From Metasolibacillus fluoroglycofenilyticus (lineage in GTDB: Bacteria > Bacillota > Bacilli > Bacillales_A > Planococcaceae): a stretch of 64,000 bases of DNA. The position numbers and the translations under genes are program-made. Where the stretch lies: contig NZ_PYWK01000001.1 of assembly GCF_003049645.1 (NCBI RefSeq), positions 1,147,487 through 1,211,486 of the forward strand, written 5' to 3'. Shown here piece after piece: positions 63,791 through 64,000 of the stretch. The notes below the pieces were generated by a model, which ran no database searches, had not been told where the DNA came from, and was given only the letters and a program-made list of their open reading frames with translations. Position 1 is the stretch's first letter; each line of letters opens with the position of its first letter.

Positions 63791-64000
63791 ATGAAAGTGA
63801 TGCAACGCTTTTTTCTGCTGCTCTTTGTTTTATTTTTACTACCAATTATTATGGGACAGCTTCCTTTTCCGAATAACCATGTGGCTATAAAGGAAACTGA
63901 ATCTGAATCTGTACCAGAAAAAAAGGTCGTTTATGCTGCTGCAACAACTATTAATCCTAGTCCTGTAAATGCCACGCCTAAACCTTTGGAAATTCTGTTT
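63791..64000 (+). CDS. spoIIP: SpoIIP N-terminus (spore engulfment peptidoglycan hydrolase), cut by window end
   Basis: The first 70 codons are present: a short basic start, a hydrophobic signal/anchor (about residues 5-24, RFFLLLFVLFLLPIIMG) and a polar Pro/Thr-rich stretch. The catalytic amidase/endopeptidase domain lies beyond the window. Identification rests on position directly after gpr and this N-terminal architecture. SpoIIP with SpoIID and SpoIIM drives engulfment. GGAGGGG lies about nine bases upstream. Confidence 0.75.
   Translation, partial: MKVMQRFFLLLFVLFLLPIIMGQLPFPNNHVAIKETESESVPEKKVVYAAATTINPSPVNATPKPLEILF

Overview
The window looks like a low-GC, endospore-forming Bacillales chromosome, most like the Lysinibacillus/Solibacillus branch (Planococcaceae/Caryophanaceae). 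Evidence: sporulation genes (sigK, gpr, spoIIP start), a competence operon (comEA-comEB-comEC), an alaS T-box, strong AGGAGG-type ribosome sites with frequent GTG/TTG starts, and a gene order matching the Bacillus subtilis yrvN-cymR-yrvO-mnmA...alaS...udk-greA and yqeG...comEC-yqeN-rpsT-gpr-spoIIP blocks. The genus is inferred from general resemblance, not from a search. No tRNA, rRNA, CRISPR array, insertion sequence or prophage was seen.

Layout. 1-5 kb: the end-truncated gene of a PLP aminotransferase, a DUF423 membrane protein, an ECF sigma/anti-sigma/membrane protein operon and a secreted M23 peptidase. 5-6.35 kb: 1.3 kb with no convincing gene. 6.35-13.8 kb: a five-gene exopolysaccharide-type operon (nucleotide-sugar dehydrogenase, tandem-deacetylase lipoprotein, PilZ-glycosyltransferase, deacetylase-like membrane protein, GH18-like lipoprotein), the best candidate for an undescribed system. 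14-22 kb: flavin reductase, MFS transporter, TetR regulator with divergent RND exporter, stand-alone lipoamide dehydrogenase, small membrane protein. 22.5-45.5 kb: housekeeping genes for sulfur transfer and tRNA thiolation (cymR, iscS, mnmA), recombination (rarA, recD2, ruvX), alaS, wall polymerisation control (mltG), tRNA wobble uridine hydroxylation and methylation (trmR, trhP1, trhP2), udk, greA and mtnN, interrupted by a HisA-like gene of eukaryotic type. 45.6-49 kb: a 28-residue membrane peptide, sigK and the phospholipid genes pssA and psd. 49-59.7 kb: the yqeG-yqeH-aroE-yhbY-nadD-yqeK-rsfS-yqeM ribosome/NAD cluster, competence genes, yqzM and holA. 59.9-64 kb: a TsdA-like dihaem cytochrome c, a small membrane protein, an orphan response regulator, rpsT, gpr and the start of spoIIP.

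The spacers carry several dispersed repeats. Rep1 is about 150-170 bp with two hairpins whose arms co-vary (copies near 29.6, 37.8, 47.8 and 48.8 kb). Rep2 is about 110-140 bp with a GCCTCCGGCGGATGTCA core (near 20.2, 32.6, 35.5, 43.0 and 54.1 kb). A hairpin family built on GTCC(A/G)AAAAG is used as terminators at more than a dozen places. Several stop codons lie inside these hairpins, and two ribosome sites are overlapped by hairpin arms.
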